Part shown: piece by piece, positions 63,894 through 64,000 of the stretch
How positions within the stretch are numbered: the first letter of the stretch is position 1
Layout: every line of letters begins with the position of its first letter
Source of the DNA: Limisphaera sp026417315
GTDB taxonomy: Bacteria > Verrucomicrobiota > Verrucomicrobiia > Limisphaerales > Limisphaeraceae
Reading direction: 5' to 3'
NCBI RefSeq assembly: GCF_049537125.1
Contig: NZ_JBMVQY010000001.1
Location: forward strand, 868,001-932,000
Length of the DNA: 64,000 nucleotides
The notes under the pieces: model-generated
The model's database searches: none
What the model was told of the DNA's origin: nothing
What the model saw: only the letters and a program-made list of their open reading frames with translations
Position numbers and translations under genes: made by a program

Positions 63894-63923
63894 GGCGAAG
63901 CCAATGCTTCGCCTTTTGCTTTT
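63894..63923 (+). terminator. rho-independent terminator of rpmB
   Basis: GGCGAAGC (63894-63901) and GCTTCGCC (63906-63913) with a CAAT loop, then TTTTGCTTTT (63914-63923), 72 bp after the rpmB stop. Confidence 0.85.
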
Positions 63924-64000
63924 CTGCCGCGGGCAAAGCGCCCGGCAGGCGACGGCCCGAGCCGCCCCGCCGTTGACACTCGGAGTTTCGCCCCGCATGT

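Noticed and set aside
63729..63998. 89-codon minus-strand frame overlapping the end of rpmB
   Set aside because: Overlaps a ribosomal protein gene and its terminator and has no family features.

Overview
This is GC-rich bacterial chromosome. It most likely comes from a member of the Verrucomicrobiota, possibly a Limisphaera/Pedosphaera-like lineage; that placement is an inference from gene content. The signs are three stand-alone type II pseudopilin-like proteins with the FTLIELLVVIAIIAILAG N-terminus and a C-terminal F(A/T)DGH motif, a PEP-CTERM protein, a long beta-strand-repeat exoprotein ending in FYRLVQP, exported DUF1080 and Gfo/Idh/MocA enzymes, and many exported polysaccharide-active enzymes without any SusC/SusD pair.

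Layout. 1-1938: an EF-G-like GTPase running off the left edge. 2.4-6.0 kb: a pseudopilin divergent from a DUF3472-sialidase fusion. 6.1-11.6 kb: a minus-strand MacAB-type efflux operon (YIP1-like membrane protein, adaptor, one ATPase, two different permeases). 12.2-15.2 kb: a 2-oxoacid:ferredoxin oxidoreductase pair with its own promoter and terminator. 15.7-18.0 kb: pseudopilin, thiD and a zinc-ribbon protein. 18.3-21.0 kb: a secreted xylose-isomerase-like protein and an O-methyltransferase-like protein.

21.1-38.9 kb is the centrepiece: eight minus-strand genes, tightly packed with ATGA/GTGA overlaps. In transcription order they are a pseudopilin, a giant beta-strand-repeat protein, a pectate lyase, an (alpha/alpha)6 glycosidase, a beta-helix/DUF6298-like protein, a DUF5060/DUF4038/DUF5605-type glycosidase, a GH67/GH20-like hydrolase and a GH127 beta-L-arabinofuranosidase. 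Together they look like an exported pectin/arabinan-depolymerising system.

39.3-53.2 kb is mostly housekeeping: tsaC/Sua5, OmpH/Skp, a Tat-exported phosphoesterase, an exported 3-keto-glycoside-type pair (Gfo/Idh/MocA plus a double DUF1080 lipoprotein), an FmdB-type zinc ribbon, dnaG, an MnmC-like methyltransferase, tRNA-Ala(CGC), cydB without cydA, tRNA-Ile(CAU), a HAD phosphatase and an EVE protein. 54.0-59.5 kb carries a PEP-CTERM protein, a TPR protein, signal peptidase I, a zinc alcohol dehydrogenase and a FucU/RbsD mutarotase. 59.5-63.3 kb is a decaying zone with a multiply frameshifted IS1634-like transposase and the remains of an S9 prolyl oligopeptidase whose catalytic serine motif is destroyed. 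The window closes with rpmB and its promoter and terminator.

Two general observations stand out. Several genes have good -35/-10 elements whose -10 box ends only 7-11 nt before the start codon and no convincing Shine-Dalgarno sequence, which suggests leaderless or near-leaderless transcripts. Intergenic regions are long (300-1350 bp) and mostly featureless; the one at 46.3 kb holds a structured-RNA candidate ending in a perfect 12-bp hairpin.
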